DNA of 64,000 bases from Liquidambar formosana. Lineage: Eukaryota; Streptophyta; Magnoliopsida; Saxifragales; Altingiaceae. The notes beneath the pieces are model-generated. The model searched no databases. It saw nothing but the letters and a program-made list of their open reading frames with translations, and was not told the DNA's origin. Below are positions 23,484-35,714 of this stretch, one piece after another. A program made the translations under genes and the position numbers. The stretch spans positions 26,682,271 through 26,746,270 of the forward strand of contig CM077833.1 of NCBI GenBank assembly GCA_039720395.1, in the 5' to 3' direction. How positions within the stretch are numbered: the first letter of the stretch is position 1; each line of letters starts with the position of its first letter.

Positions 23484-23823
23484 TGGTTTTGCCATTCCTG
23501 GGCAAAAATTATCAGAGTAGTTGGTTTTTTCAACCCAGATGTCACATGTTTAATTTTGGCTTTTATCCATCAACGAGTAGGTTAATTTGGAGGTTTTTTC
23601 TTGCTTTCAGAAGAAGATTAGAAGGCTAGTTGTGTGAGAAACATGCCATGCATGGTTGTAGACTTGTAGTGCATTTTGTATTGTAATAATAATTGGTCAG
23701 ATATTACGACATAGAAGGTGTCACTTCTGCTTCTTCATAGACGAGGGGTTGGCAATGAAATTTTGTTTTGCAGTGGGAGGAAGGGGACAAGGGGTTATTA
23801 TTTCCAAGAGAAGGGGATTAAAT

Positions 23824-24016
23824 CTCCTCCTCCTGTTTTTTTTTTTTTTTTTACGGAGAACAGGTTAAAACAGGATCCTTTGATCCACCCGTAAAACCTA
23901 AACTTCTTGAGAGACAAACATAACAACCTATTGCCACAGGCCCCACTTAAATCTTGAATTGTCCTACCATACAATTATAAGTTCATTTATATCAACTGGG
24001 CTATGTAAGGGTGGGT
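23824..24016 (-). mobile_element. tRNA-derived SINE with 13-bp TSD
   Basis: The minus strand begins with cccacccttacatagcccag, a tRNA-like head with an A-box-like 'tagcccagttg', and ends in a poly-A (poly-T on the plus strand at about 23838-23852). The 13-base repeat aaggggattaaat flanks it at 23811-23823 and 24017-24029. The body matches the SINE at 49020-49240 over most of its length (cacttaaatctt.., aactgggctat.yaagggtggg). Between the TSD and the T run is 'ctcctcctcctg', an unusual non-A tail. Confidence 0.88.
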
Positions 24017-24029
24017 AAGGGGATTAAAT

Positions 24030-25083
24030 TTTGGCTTTGCTAAGTAGTATAGTATGGATTGACTAATTTTATTTTTGTTACTGGTTTTTAGAATTAAGCG
24101 AATCATACAAAAAAAAGTACTCTGAGAGAATATCACTCTTATGTGAGACAAATTTGCTTTTCCTTTATACAGTGTTAAATTCAGACATATGAAGTCAAAA
24201 CAATGCAACCGGCCATTTTGCTTTAACGCGTGCGCTCGAAGGATTTTATTTTGTGAGAAATGCTAATTAGAAACCGTATCATACACATCAATCAATCACA
24301 GTGTGACGGTGTAACTGGGGGTGATAACATGTAAATGGCTTTAGGGGGCTTGATCTGTCTAGGATCAGAGGGTAACAATCATTACAACCTGTCAGCTATC
24401 ACTATTCACTACTGGTGAGAGGGTTTAATGGGTTTGGGCCCCTCCAGTGACCAGTGCATTCCGTTTCACATCTTATCTTGTTGATCATTAGAAATTATGG
24501 ACCATAAAGTTAAGGAAAGTTATGTCAATGGCATCTTTATTGTCTTCCAATGAGCTTTTTCTTCAAATTAACATGCTTGGGAAGTGGGATTTCAAGCAAG
24601 GGTGAAAGCCAAACCTGTAGAGGTGGGGCTGCTTGCCTCATTTGAAAATTTCCCAAAAAAAGAAAAGAAAGTTCTTAAAATATTTTTTTTTCTTTTGATG
24701 ATCATTTTTCAATTTAATACAAAATAAGAAAAATTAATAGTCATTTTGAAATACATATACAACTAATTTGTAATAAATTGACAAAAAAAATTTTTATATG
24801 ATATTAATTTAAAATATATCATTAAAACGTAATACATTACCAAAAAATGCGTTTGGCTTCACCCTTGATTACAAAAAGTCAATCCCATGACAACCACAAG
24901 AAATTTGGTCTCATCCTAAAATGTGAAGGAGATATGAAAAATAAAACTTCGAATAACTCTTAATATTGAGTTAGACCTATGCATAATCCTCAGCGGGGGT
25001 GAGGTGCGCTTGCTCCTCAAGCCTTCTTGCATTTACATATCCTGCAAGTCTGTGACCGAGTTGCTGTCCAATTCGCTTGAGCC
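24030..25083. other. Intergenic DNA, promoter side of the PPR gene
   Basis: AT-rich. The block 24660-24850 (gatcatttttcaatttaata) resembles a block near 40735-40790, so both may be remnants of one dispersed repeat. No gene seen. No clear TATA box was found close to the PPR start. Confidence 0.5.
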
Positions 25084-27822
25084 ATGGCAACTATTTCTCC
25101 TGTTGCCGTCTCAGCCTCTCCCGCCATGCACCAGCTTCAAAACGAACTCTCCTGCCATCCCATTCTCAACCCCATTCATCCAATGGGCAAACATAACGCA
25201 CCATTCAAGAACTTTACTCGCAACGGCCTTTCGAACCCGGGTACTGGAGAGGGAAGATTAGATGATGCACAACAACTGTTCGATAATTTGCCTCTCAGGA
25301 ATGAATCCTATTGTTCTGCTGTCATTGCATCACACGCTCGATCTGGTAATTTCACCCAAGCGTTCAATTTGTTCGAGAAAATGTTAATTGAAGGATTGAG
25401 GCCTAATGCTTTAGCATTAACAAGCTTGCTTAAGGTAAGTTCCAATGTTGGGGGATTTGGTCTCAGTAGACAGCTCCATGGCTGGTCTGTTCGAGCGGGT
25501 TTTAGATTAGACACCGGAATAAGGACGGCCCTAATTACCATGTATTCACATTGCGGAATGTTGGATGATGCTCGGCGGGTTTTCGATGAGACCCCAGTTT
25601 CTTTTGTAGATGATGTTTTCTTGTGGAACTCAATTATAGCAGCCTATATCTTATATGAGTGTTGGATTGAAGCGTTTCGGCTATTTGGCGAAATGGTCTC
25701 ATTTGGGTTGGTTGCACCAACGGAGCTCACATATGCTACAATTGTCAATGCTTGTGGATCTGTGGGGGAAGAAAAGTATGGAGCAACGATTCATGGGAGA
25801 ATTATAAAAGGTGGAATGCTAGAAGCTACTAATCTGTGGAACTCTCTGGTTACGTTTTATACCAAGTGTGGGAATTTACAAGATGCAAATCGATTATTTG
25901 AAAGGATACCTAGGAAGAATGTTGTTTCATGGAATGCAATTATTGCAGCCAACGAACAGAACAATGAAGAGGAGAATGCATTGGATGTATTTCGTCGGAT
26001 GGTCAGAGTCAGGCCACCACTGGAACCAAATCGAATCACTTTCCTTAGTGTGCTTAGCGCTGTTTCTGGGCTTTCAGCTCTAAAGCATGGAAGAGAGATC
26101 CATTCTCATATCATCCGGTTAGGACTTGAATTTGAAACCAGCATAGTCAATTCTCTCATCACCATGTACTCAAAATGCAGGGAAGTGGGCAAAGCAAGAG
26201 CTGTTTTTGAGAGGTTACATTTTAAGGATTTGATTACATGGAATGCTATGCTTTCCGGATATGAGCAAAATGAGCAGCAGGAAAGCTGCTTTAATATATT
26301 TAAAAAAATGCAACTTTCTGGGTTTGAGCCAGACTCTCACAGTTTCACTGTTATTCTCAGTGCAGCTTCATCAGATCCATCTAGGTTAATTTATTTGAGA
26401 AGAGGTCGAGCAATTCATGGTTACATACTGAGGAGAACTGCTACTAGTGGAGTGAGCTTGCCAATTTCTAATGCTATGCTTACAATGTATGCCAAGTTCA
26501 ATCGTGTGGCAGATGCGGAGAAGATTTTCAAGGAAATGAAGAAGAGGGATTCCTACTCCTGGAATGCAATGATGGATGGGTATTCAAGTAATGCCCAATT
26601 TGATGGTGCTCTTATGATCTTTCTAGATATGCTCAAGAAAGGTTTGCCATTAGATCATTTGAGCCTCTCAATTCTCCTTACCTCTTGCGGTAAATTGGTT
26701 TTGCTCCACTTAGGAAAGCAATGTCACTCTATTATTGTAAAACTCTTCTTTGACCAGAATTGTGCTTGCTGGAACGCGCTTCTGTCAATCAATAATGCAT
26801 TGGTTTCCATGTACTCAAAATGTGGAAGCATTGATGATGCAGCCCAAGTATTTTCTAGGATGGAAAGAAGAGATGTCTTTTCCTGGACAGCTATGATTAC
26901 AGGCTACGCACAACATGGAATGGCTTTTGAATCACTCCAGCTGTATAAGAGAATGAAAACAAATAGTGTCAAGCCTAACCATGTGACATTCCTTGGACTT
27001 CTAATGGCTTGCGCTCATGGTGGTCTTGTCGAAAAAGGCACCCATCTTTTCCACTCCATGACGAAGGACTATGGTCTAAACCCAAGCATTGAACACTATG
27101 CTTGTATGATTGATCTATTTAGTCGTTCTGGTCGGTTTGATTGTGCCAAAAGCCTAGTTGAGTCCGCAATTACTCTCTTTGGGCCCGATCATGGTGATAC
27201 GTCGAATCTGTGGAGGGTTTTACTTGGGGCTTGTCATGCTCATAAGCATTTGGAACTTGGGGTGGAAGTTGCTACAAAAATTCTAGAGTTGGAACCAGAA
27301 GATGAGGCTACCCACATTAGTCTTGCAAATATTTATGCCTCTAAGGGCTTGTGGGAGGATTCAATCAGTGTGAGAAAGACAATGAGAGATAAAGATTTAA
27401 AGAAGGAAATTGGGTGCAGCTGGATTGATGTTGGAAACAAGAGACATGTCTTTGTGGCAGGGGACATATTTCATTCTTCGAGGAAAGAGATTTATGACAA
27501 GTTGGGGGAGTTGGATTTTAGGCTTAGAAGGATGGGCTATGTCCCGATGACGGATTTTGTACTTCATGACGTCGATGAAATGCAGAAGGAAGCAATTATT
27601 GGATATCACAGTGAAAAGCTGGCTGTATCGTTTGGTCTTTTACAGAATGGGGTTGGAAACAAAGGTGTAATTAGGGTCATCAAGAACTTGCGGGTGTGTG
27701 GGGATTGTCATAACTGGATGAAATTCACTTCTCTGGTGGAAGAGAGGGACATAATACTAAGAGATTCGCGGCGGTTCCATTTCTTCAAGAATGGTAGATG
27801 TTCGTGCAGAGATTTTTGGTAG
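25084..27822 (+). CDS. DYW-class pentatricopeptide repeat protein (912 aa), intronless
   Basis: An organelle RNA-editing type PPR protein. The N-terminus (1-60) is Ala/Ser/Asn/Pro-rich with few acidic residues and fits a plastid or mitochondrial transit peptide. From ~55 to ~705 there are PPR motifs in PLS style, with recurring blocks such as DARRVFDETP, WNSIIAAYI, ALVSMYSKCGSIDDAAQVF and WTAMITGYAQHG. The E region starts at NLWRVLLGACHAH (~708). The DYW deaminase-like domain spans ~777-912, with the zinc/active-site HSE at 842-844, CGDCH at 872-876 and the end HFFKNGRCSCRDFW. The last three residues are DFW rather than DYW. The start ATG has a good context (gccatggca). Single-exon structure is normal for the family. 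The RNA target cannot be read from the sequence, and I do not assign an ortholog. Confidence 0.95.
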   Translation: MATISPVAVSASPAMHQLQNELSCHPILNPIHPMGKHNAPFKNFTRNGLSNPGTGEGRLDDAQQLFDNLPLRNESYCSAVIASHARSGNFTQAFNLFEKMLIEGLRPNALALTSLLKVSSNVGGFGLSRQLHGWSVRAGFRLDTGIRTALITMYSHCGMLDDARRVFDETPVSFVDDVFLWNSIIAAYILYECWIEAFRLFGEMVSFGLVAPTELTYATIVNACGSVGEEKYGATIHGRIIKGGMLEATNLWNSLVTFYTKCGNLQDANRLFERIPRKNVVSWNAIIAANEQNNEEENALDVFRRMVRVRPPLEPNRITFLSVLSAVSGLSALKHGREIHSHIIRLGLEFETSIVNSLITMYSKCREVGKARAVFERLHFKDLITWNAMLSGYEQNEQQESCFNIFKKMQLSGFEPDSHSFTVILSAASSDPSRLIYLRRGRAIHGYILRRTATSGVSLPISNAMLTMYAKFNRVADAEKIFKEMKKRDSYSWNAMMDGYSSNAQFDGALMIFLDMLKKGLPLDHLSLSILLTSCGKLVLLHLGKQCHSIIVKLFFDQNCACWNALLSINNALVSMYSKCGSIDDAAQVFSRMERRDVFSWTAMITGYAQHGMAFESLQLYKRMKTNSVKPNHVTFLGLLMACAHGGLVEKGTHLFHSMTKDYGLNPSIEHYACMIDLFSRSGRFDCAKSLVESAITLFGPDHGDTSNLWRVLLGACHAHKHLELGVEVATKILELEPEDEATHISLANIYASKGLWEDSISVRKTMRDKDLKKEIGCSWIDVGNKRHVFVAGDIFHSSRKEIYDKLGELDFRLRRMGYVPMTDFVLHDVDEMQKEAIIGYHSEKLAVSFGLLQNGVGNKGVIRVIKNLRVCGDCHNWMKFTSLVEERDIILRDSRRFHFFKNGRCSCRDFW

Positions 27823-30002
27823 TGTGGCTGAAAAGAAAATTATCAAATACACAAAGTGCAGAAACATTGTCAACACATCTGAAGTTCTGAACAATGCAAG
27901 ATAACCAATGTATATCTTATAATAAACATTCTACTAATTTGTATAATACATTAATTTTTTTGCAATATTACTGAAAGACGAAATTTGCCAACCTATATAT
28001 GCAGTTGGGATTAAAGCTTTGTTGAGTTGAGGTATTGCTGAAAGATAAATCAGGTCCAAGAAGTTCACTCCAGGCACAAAACACTTTTAAAAACTATTAC
28101 CTAGGAACTAAGAAATGTTGAAAACGGATAAACTGTCATTTGTGCTTTGAACTACCATGAAGTCCATGGGCAGCTTAAAAACCAATTTGTAATCTCGAAC
28201 AAAAAAAAAAAATTGGTTGATAGTCAGGCACTTCATTTGTTAATGTCGTTTGCTGTTAAACAAGATCCCAACTCATGGTAAGTTGCATTCTTTAGCTGAG
28301 ATGAATGAGCAGTCTAAAACCCAGCATTAGTTCTTCAAGTGGAATGAGCTCTGGGTTCCAACGATTTTCTTGAAAATAATATCCACCCATCTCTATAGGG
28401 TGTCCATCAATAGTTTGAGCCCTAGAGTAAGAAATTGGTGATGCTTCTTGCTTATTCCTAAAGCTAGTCACGAGTCAGGTTTGTTATCTATATGAACAAA
28501 CACAACGTAATAGTATCTCTCCCCTTGGGCTGAGGATTAAAAACTTATCGGCTATTTGGAAATAAGGGTTCAGGGAAACTAATTGTGTGGAACGTGGGAT
28601 TGAGTGCATAAGATGAATATCTAATAAAATAATAATAATAAAAGAGAAGAAGAAGATATTTTAGTACAAGTTTATAAGCGTTTTTGTCTTTGGTAAATGG
28701 ATTTACAAGTTTGTTTGTGCAAAATTTGGTACCACAGTGACAAATATGATGTGTGCTAGAAAGGAATGTGCAACTCTTTTCAGTTTATAGAATTCAAAAA
28801 CCTATGCTCAAGTTATGTGTTGAAAATGACTTGAATGCCATGAATAATACTTCACTATCTCAATAACTAGAATTAAAAGTAAACAGCTAAAGTAAAACAA
28901 ATAATAATCAAAACAATTGAGAAACAAAATAAACTCTTATAATACCTTTGATTGTGGGTATCAAACTTTTATAATGACAACGCTGATAAAGATATGGGTT
29001 TTCGAAAGTCTTGATTTTGACTCGATATGTTTAACTGCATATGTGTTTATTCTTGTTGTCTGAAAAAATGAAAAAAGAAAAAAACCTCTTTCAATGCTCT
29101 GCTTCTTCTTTTCAATGCTAACATATCTCCTCTTTAGAAAAAGAAATAAAAGGCCCATTATAGTATCATACACGTATTGGGGTTTCACTGATTTTCAACT
29201 TATGTTATAATTTGCCTTTAAGCACCAACATGGCAGTCATTCATTGACTTGTTATTTTAAGAGAGAAACAAAGTTAGTCCAAAAATAAAATGTACACTGG
29301 AAACCGGATGAAGATCCCCTGGGTGATGGTGTGAGTCGGGCAAGGCCAAAAACGTCCCTTTCGTGAACGATTCTCGAAATATTTGGCAGGAATCTTTTGT
29401 GTACAAGACAACATTTTAGATGGTAAAGTAAGAAGCTACGTGGATTAGTCCTAACCACTCAATTTCCTTTCATATTCATCACTTCATCCTCTCTCTGTCT
29501 TGTTACCTTTAGAGAAGACTTTGTTAGCTCTTCCCCCCAATGCTGAAGCAAACCCACGATTAGTTCCCCGTATTTCCCATAATTACTCCTTGAGCCCTCT
29601 CGCAAGGCAGGCTAGGTTGTGGTTGATTTAGAACAAATTTTTATATAACTTCTTAATTAATTTGGGTGACTTGAAGTGTAGGAACTTGAACAACTTGAAA
29701 CGTTTAAATCCAATTAATAATCATAATAATTATAATAATAATAACAACTTGTAACTGACTTTTGAGGTATCAAGTCAAGATTATGATGTTTCTCAACAGT
29801 GGGTTTTCATTTTCTATGGCGTACTGACTTTTTATTTTTATGCTCAAAAGAGATTACACTTTTTACAGAAGCCTGACCTTATTATTTCTATCTTCTTTCA
29901 AAGCTAGGATTCACATAAAGCCTTATTACCTATTCTAAGACTCTAGAGGAATCTTTCAAACCTATTTGGAATCATTAAATTTCTTACATGTTAACATAAG
30001 GG
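27823..30002. other. Intergenic DNA, nothing recognised
   Basis: The 3' side of the PPR gene followed by AT-rich DNA with short ATA/AAG tracts. Open frames are all short and featureless. Confidence 0.6.
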
Positions 30003-30175
30003 TAAAAGCTTCCATGTGACTGTGATACGGTCACGTGGTGTCACGGGTCAAGTGGAAGTAAGCAAAGTGAGAATATCAGCATATTTTCTGGACTCACAAT
30101 CTCACTTTACTTGTTTTTTATTGACCCGTAACACCACATAGCCGTGTCACAATTACATGAAAGTTCTTCTCTAAA
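30003..30175. mobile_element. Small foldback MITE upstream of the SLY1-like gene
   Basis: Two inverted arms of about 60 bases. The left reads ccatgtgactgtgatacggt then cacgtggtgtcacgggtcaa; the right is its diverged complement (ttgacccgtaacaccacata, gccgtgtcacaattacatga). They enclose a short AT-richer loop. No target duplication could be fixed. It sits about 0.9 kb upstream of the F-box gene start and brings a CACGTG (G-box) into that promoter region. Confidence 0.65.
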
Positions 30176-31087
30176 ATAAGTTCACTTGTGAAGCCTCGGT
30201 GCAAATTTACAATGTTTTTACCTTCTTGTTTTTTCACAACTCTTTTTGCTTTTAAATAATTTATCTATAAATTCATAGGCCTTTAATTCATTATCTTGAA
30301 TAAAAAAAATGTAAATGAATAATATTTTTCATCACAAATAAAAGTAAAAATTCAAAATAGTTGCATTTAATAAAATTTTAAAAATAATGATAACTTCTAT
30401 TTTTCAAAATAATCTTATTTAAAGTGATAGATTTATGTCTTTCAAAATTATGTAAAATATATTCTAATCTTTTAGTTTCCATTTTGATGACGACAATAAC
30501 CCTTATTTATCTGGAATTGCAAATTTCTTACCTTTTACCAAAAAAAAAAGAAAGGAGAAATAAGAGAATTCGAAATTTTTGGTCATAAATAGTTGTTTGT
30601 CTTCAAACTAAAGATTAAAAACAATAACCTTTAAGTGACATCATTTAACCTCTCACATCCAAACAAACTTTTACCCTTTTAGGGACTAGAAAGCAAGAAA
30701 CCAAAGAAAGAAAAACACCCCATGCCAGCGGTTTGACTCTCTTTGCAAAATTGCAAGTTTGCAAGCAAGGCCAAATGGGGTTCCCCATTAATAAATGCGA
30801 AAACAATACGAACAGAGGACAAATTGGTCCATTTGGGAAAGAATCGAAGTGCATTCATTGCTCATATTGTCCCCATCGTAAACTGTCAAAACAAGCGTAT
30901 ACCCAAACCCATACCCTCTCCCACCACCTCCCCACCCACCTCGTTATTCCCTCATCTCACAGGCACTTCCACCATAAGTTCCATGTCTTTGATTATTTAT
31001 TAATTATATTATTATTACCGTACTCTCTTCACCCATAAAGCCCTTTTCATCTTTAAACCAAAACCCAACAAATTTTCCAGCCAGAAT
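30176..31087. other. Upstream region of the SLY1-like gene
   Basis: AT-rich to 30640, then more mixed. A pyrimidine/CA-rich 5' leader (ccctctcccaccacctcccc) begins near 30910. No TATA box is clear at the expected distance; 'tattaattatattattatta' near 31000 is AT-rich but not distinctive. Confidence 0.45.
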
Positions 31088-31648
31088 ATGAAGCGATCTC
31101 TCTCCGGCGACCATGTTCCGGCGATTTTTTATGACAAGAAGATGAAGAAGGTGAAGGTTGAGGGAGATGAAGAGGAAGATGAGAAAGAGAATGGGTTTAT
31201 GCAATTGGACGAGAATTTGCTGTACGAGGTGCTGAAACACGCCGACGCGAGGACTCTGGCCACGGCGGCGTGTGTGAGCAAGCAGTGGCATAAGACGGCG
31301 CAGGACGAGCGGCTTTGGGAGCTGATCTGCACCAGGCACTGGGCCAACATCGGGTGCGGCAACCAACAGCTCAGATCCGTGGTCCTCGCTCTCGGAGGGT
31401 TTCGTCGTCTCCACTCCCTCTACCTCTGCCAACTCTCTAAGCCCTCGTCTTCTTCTTCTTCTTCTTCATCTTCGTCGGCATCGCCGTCGCCCTCGGCGTG
31501 GCCTTCGACTTCTTTGTCGACTCCGTTTCCATCAATGATTGCGTCGAAGCCTCCCACTCGGTGGGGGAAAGACGAGGTTCATCTCTCGCTGTCTCTTCTC
31601 TCAATTCGTTACTACGAGAAGATGAATTTCAGCAACAGAGGCAGATGA
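31088..31648 (+). CDS. SLY1: SLY1/GID2-type F-box protein (186 aa), gibberellin signalling
   Basis: The F-box subunit of an SCF E3 ligase that, from family knowledge, binds GA-marked DELLA repressors in the nucleus and sends them for degradation. Visible features are the N-terminal MKRS, an acidic stretch (26-34), the F-box at ~37-83 (LDENLLYEVLKHADARTLAT, CVSKQWHKTAQDERLWE), then the GGF region (RSVVLALGGFRRLHSLYL, ~96-113) and the C-terminal LSL block (LSLSLLSIRYYEKM, ~166-179). All of these are family hallmarks needed for DELLA binding. The length is greater than the usual ~150 because a Ser/Pro-rich insert of about 38 residues, with a run of 11 Ser, sits between LSKP (117-120) and the RWGKDE block. 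Intronless, as usual. It ends in NRGR, shorter than some relatives. Confidence 0.94.
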   Translation: MKRSLSGDHVPAIFYDKKMKKVKVEGDEEEDEKENGFMQLDENLLYEVLKHADARTLATAACVSKQWHKTAQDERLWELICTRHWANIGCGNQQLRSVVLALGGFRRLHSLYLCQLSKPSSSSSSSSSSSASPSPSAWPSTSLSTPFPSMIASKPPTRWGKDEVHLSLSLLSIRYYEKMNFSNRGR

Positions 31649-32487
31649 ATCAATTCTCTGAATTCGGCTCTTTTTTAAACCTTAACTTGGCCATGTATTT
31701 TTTTTTAATTTTTTTTTTCCATTTTAGTGTATGCTATGTGGGTTTGGATAATTAGATCTGTATGCTTACTATGGATTATCAATTCTCCCCTTTCCTGATT
31801 TCTAAGCTTCTTGTAAAATTGGATGAAATCGTGAAATTGCTAAATTTGTATTGTTTATGTGATTTTTATTTTCTTTTGGGGTTTTCATGTTATTGGAATC
31901 TGCGAGAAATTGGTGTTTGGATGGAAGGAAAGAAAGGGGAGGAAAAGTCAATAAGAGGGTTTGGAGGAACGGTGGGGAAGGTGGGGCGGTGGCTGATTGG
32001 GGTGGCGTGGAGATGCATTTTTTGTGAATAAACACACGCAGACGGATCCAAAAGTCCAGTCGTCACTTAATGTCTTGTACTGCCCACGCTTTCTGGCCCT
32101 TCCTACGGCCTATTTGCAGGGAGGAGGAGAGAGAGAGGTTTTTTTGTATAAAGAAGATAGGATATATCTGTAGGCTGTAAAAGCCAAAATTCCCGAGAGG
32201 ACGAAATTGTCGTATTCGTCGTCCCTCGTTGAGAAATGGATCGGCAGGCAGGCTTGGCCTGACTCCTCTGGATTTTACCGTTTCTCTTTCTTCTCCCGTA
32301 TTTCCTTTAAGGCTGTGTACGGATTAAGAGAAGAGAAGAGAAGAGAAGAGAAGGGAAGAGAAAAAAAGAGTAGGGAAGAGAAGAGAAAGTAACTTTCTCT
32401 CTATTTATTTGGTTAGTCAAATCTCATTAATGAAGAAAAAATGAGAGAAAATAGTCACAATTATATTATTATTATTATTATTCTTGT
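31649..32487. other. 3' flank of the SLY1-like gene
   Basis: Probable 3' UTR, then AT-rich DNA. A purine-rich microsatellite (agaag)n/(gaaga)n lies at about 32327-32390, with its pyrimidine counterpart (ttctcttctc)n at ~33090-33110. Both flank the MITE at 32488-32896. No gene seen. Confidence 0.55.
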
Positions 32488-32896
32488 GAGTAAGGTTATT
32501 GCCACCACATAAAATACTTAAAGCTTTTCATTAGTTTATACTTTTTGAGGTTTTATGAAAAATATAAAAGGTTTTTACAAAAACTAATAACATTGTTCAC
32601 TAGAAAACATCATTCTGAATAACTTTGTAGAAGAAATTTTTTCCAAAATTTATCATTTAAGTAGACTTTTTGGCCATTTACAATTTTTATTTCATTTTCT
32701 ATGAAAAATTGCCAAAAAGTCTACTTAAATGATAGATTTTGAAAAAACTCTCTTCTACAAAGTTGTCCGGAATAATGTTTTCTAATAGACTATGTGATCA
32801 GTTTTTATAAATTTTTTTTATATTTTTTATAAAACCTTAAAAATATAAATTAAATGGGAGTTTAGAGTATTTTATGTGGTGGCAATAGCTTGGCCC
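32488..32896. mobile_element. Foldback MITE, same family as 22651-23049 (409 bp)
   Basis: Left end gagtaaggttattgccacca, right end tggtggcaatagcttggccc, near-complementary. The inner arms match the family (aaaacatcattctgaataac ... ttgccaaaaagtctacttaa). The flanks tattcttgt (32479-32487) and tatttttat (32897-32905) agree at 7 of 9 positions, a decayed 9-bp target duplication. Confidence 0.85.
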
Positions 32897-33159
32897 TATT
32901 TTTATATATCGATATATTAAACAGAAGTTATATAAGAATATATTTGTCACTTTATCATTAACTTATTTACTTTTCTCTCCAATTTGGAGAGAAAGGTAAA
33001 TGGGTCCATTTTTTTTCCATTTCTCTTCATTTTCTTTCTCTTTTCTCCTAAATTAACAATCCAAACGAAAGAAATTAGAAGAAAATTATTTTCTTTTCTC
33101 TTCTCTTCTCTTTTATATCCATTTCTCTCAATTCATTTATAGCCTAAAAGATTATTTTC

Positions 33160-33194
<35 letters not shown>

Positions 33195-34240
33195 GAAGAG
33201 AGAGAAGAAATTATAAGAGATAAAAAACAATAGAATGACTGATACTGGATTTCAAAAAGAAATGAGAAGTAAAAGTCGAATTCAGACTATTTTTCTTCTT
33301 AAGACGTAAAGATTAAAAGTCAGTGGGCCACCTCTAAGGTGAAGGTTGAGGTTCATCATTTTTGTTTTACTAATATTATTTGATGCATCAAACAATTAAC
33401 AAAATGAGTTGATAAAACCTAATTTTAGCATTTTTCCTTTGTTTTACTTAGAATCATGTGGATAGATCCCCCCCCCCCCACCCCCCCCACCCAAACAAAA
33501 AAAGTTCCACCCCTAAATTTTCTGAACCCATTATGGAACTTGATCCGTACAGAACCACCTCAAAGCAAATAGTAACCTGTGATCACTGAGGCAGTAAGGA
33601 GGATATGATACAGGTTATTGAATCTTTGGACAGTAGAATAAGCTGCTTTTTGGAGGAATTTAAAGTGACTTCGTGGCAGGAATTTCTATTTACAGCAATC
33701 CCCAATAATCAATCAAATTTAGCTATGTCATTCTCAATACAGGGGTCAGGACTCAGGAGTCTAAGAACTTATTTTCCTTTTGCTAACGAGGCCATTTAAT
33801 TCCCAGATGGGCCTATGTGGGATTTTTTGAACTATGCTAGCCTAGTGATAAGGAAAGATGGGGTAAAAGATAAAAATATGATAGGTTAGGACTTTGAATT
33901 CCTCCATTTAAAAACAAAAAAAACCATGAAGGGTCATGGACGATGCAATGCATAGAGTAATTGCACAGAGTAATTGCACAGATTATGCAACAAGTGGTGT
34001 GTACCCATCATCCAAGCATAGTGCAACATATGTTACTAGCATGATGTGTTGGTGTTTGACTGTTTGCAAGGCTACGAAGACACTTTCATACCTAAGGAAT
34101 GGATTTTGAGCGATATTGGGCCTGGTAGTGTTTTGTAAGTTGTAACAAAATATGGGCTGTGCAGTAACCACTATCCTCTATAAATTGGCAGCATGGATTT
34201 TAATTTGAGGTCTGAAAGATATGGCTTGGTTAATGAGAAA
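32897..34240. other. Intergenic DNA, nothing recognised
   Basis: Includes a poly-A plus (GA)n tract at ~33165-33200 and a C-rich run at 33468-33492. No convincing gene. Confidence 0.55.
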
Positions 34241-34314
34241 AGCAAACTAGGGAACGGCTATTGCAGCCCAACTTTTTTATCAAACCCCTTTTTATGTTTT
34301 GGTTTTTAAGATTA

Positions 34315-34678
34315 TTAGATATAGCACACGTGCGTTGCATGTGAATATTTTTAAATAATATTAATTTCTTTTTTTTTTTTTCACTAATCTATGTATTTCT
34401 TTTAGATATGCCTGTAATGGAAAATCAATTTTGAGGGGTTCTTCATATATTCAGGGGACTTCTTTTTTGGGTTTCATACATCCTTTTTGGGTTTTGGTTG
34501 GAATTCTTGAAGTATGTATTGTATTTTGCTCATCAATTTAATGAGTTTAAACGGTTTCTCAGAACTATGGGTATTTCATTTCGAATGATTGTTCTTTCTT
34601 TAATTACAGTACCTATCATGATTATAAATTCATCTATCTAACTTATAAATTCATTAAAAATCAAACTTATTTTCTAAC

Positions 34679-34715
<37 letters not shown>

Positions 34716-35668
34716 GACAAGAAATTTTTATTAAGGGTTAAAGTCCAAACATGGATGTTGTGCTTGATGTATCCAATTTAAAGGACCTTGCTAGCATGGT
34801 AGTCAAATCATGGCCACACAAAAGATATTAAGGGTTTTTAAAAAAAATCCACTTTTGTAGTTTAAGTGGTCAAGATTTGGCTGTTTGTTAGTTTGAGTTT
34901 ATATATATATATTTTTTTAATATTACTTATTTATAGAGAACTAAAGTTTGAGTTTATTTCTACTAATTATGTGTTAATTAATGAAAAAAATGAAAAAAGG
35001 GATAATGTAAATCTTAATAATGTCCATTTATAAGTAGATTTTAAGTCCGTTTAAATGACTTCATGAGGCGGTGACACTGCGTGGGTAGGGGTTCTGACAA
35101 TTCGAACACCTCATTGCTTGGCCAAAAAAAAAAAAATAAAGACCCTCCTAATGGTAGCAATTTATATCCATAAGATGATTAAAGGCCACGTGAGAATTTG
35201 TCCATATCAATTGTAGCAGCAAAAAAAAAAAAAAAAAAAAAAAATGGTCCCATTTGAGATTTGAGTAGATCTCTCGGCTTTTGAGTTGTGAACTTAGTTT
35301 CGGGCCTTCGGCCCTTACACTTTGTTTGGGGCTCTCATTAATTCAAATGGTAAAAAAATATGTTTTATTTTTTGCCTTTCGTGCGTGATAAGGGATTATT
35401 AAGGTATAAATATCTGGAGAATTATATATATATATATAAAAGGCTAACCAAAGTTAGCCTAAAAAGTATAAGGTTCTACCTCTTTTTCAAGAGTTAGGAG
35501 GTTGAATGTAGGTTGAATGTGTGTGGTTAGGCAAAAAAAATATATAAATAAATAAATTTGTCTTCAGATGATTATATAACATGTTCTATTTCATCCTATT
35601 CACAATATACACAATGTTGTAACATATTAAATATAATAGTAATATTAATATAAAAATCTATATTTAAA

Positions 35669-35714
<46 letters not shown>

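Noticed and set aside
23180..23629. A 149-codon plus-strand frame overlapping the 64-aa peptide gene
   Set aside because: No signal peptide or domain. The shorter frame at 23289 has a signal peptide and an exact C-terminal PIP motif.
35671..35711. Long (TA)n tract as a possible regulatory signal
   Set aside because: A simple dinucleotide microsatellite inside the Helitron-like insert; no further structure.
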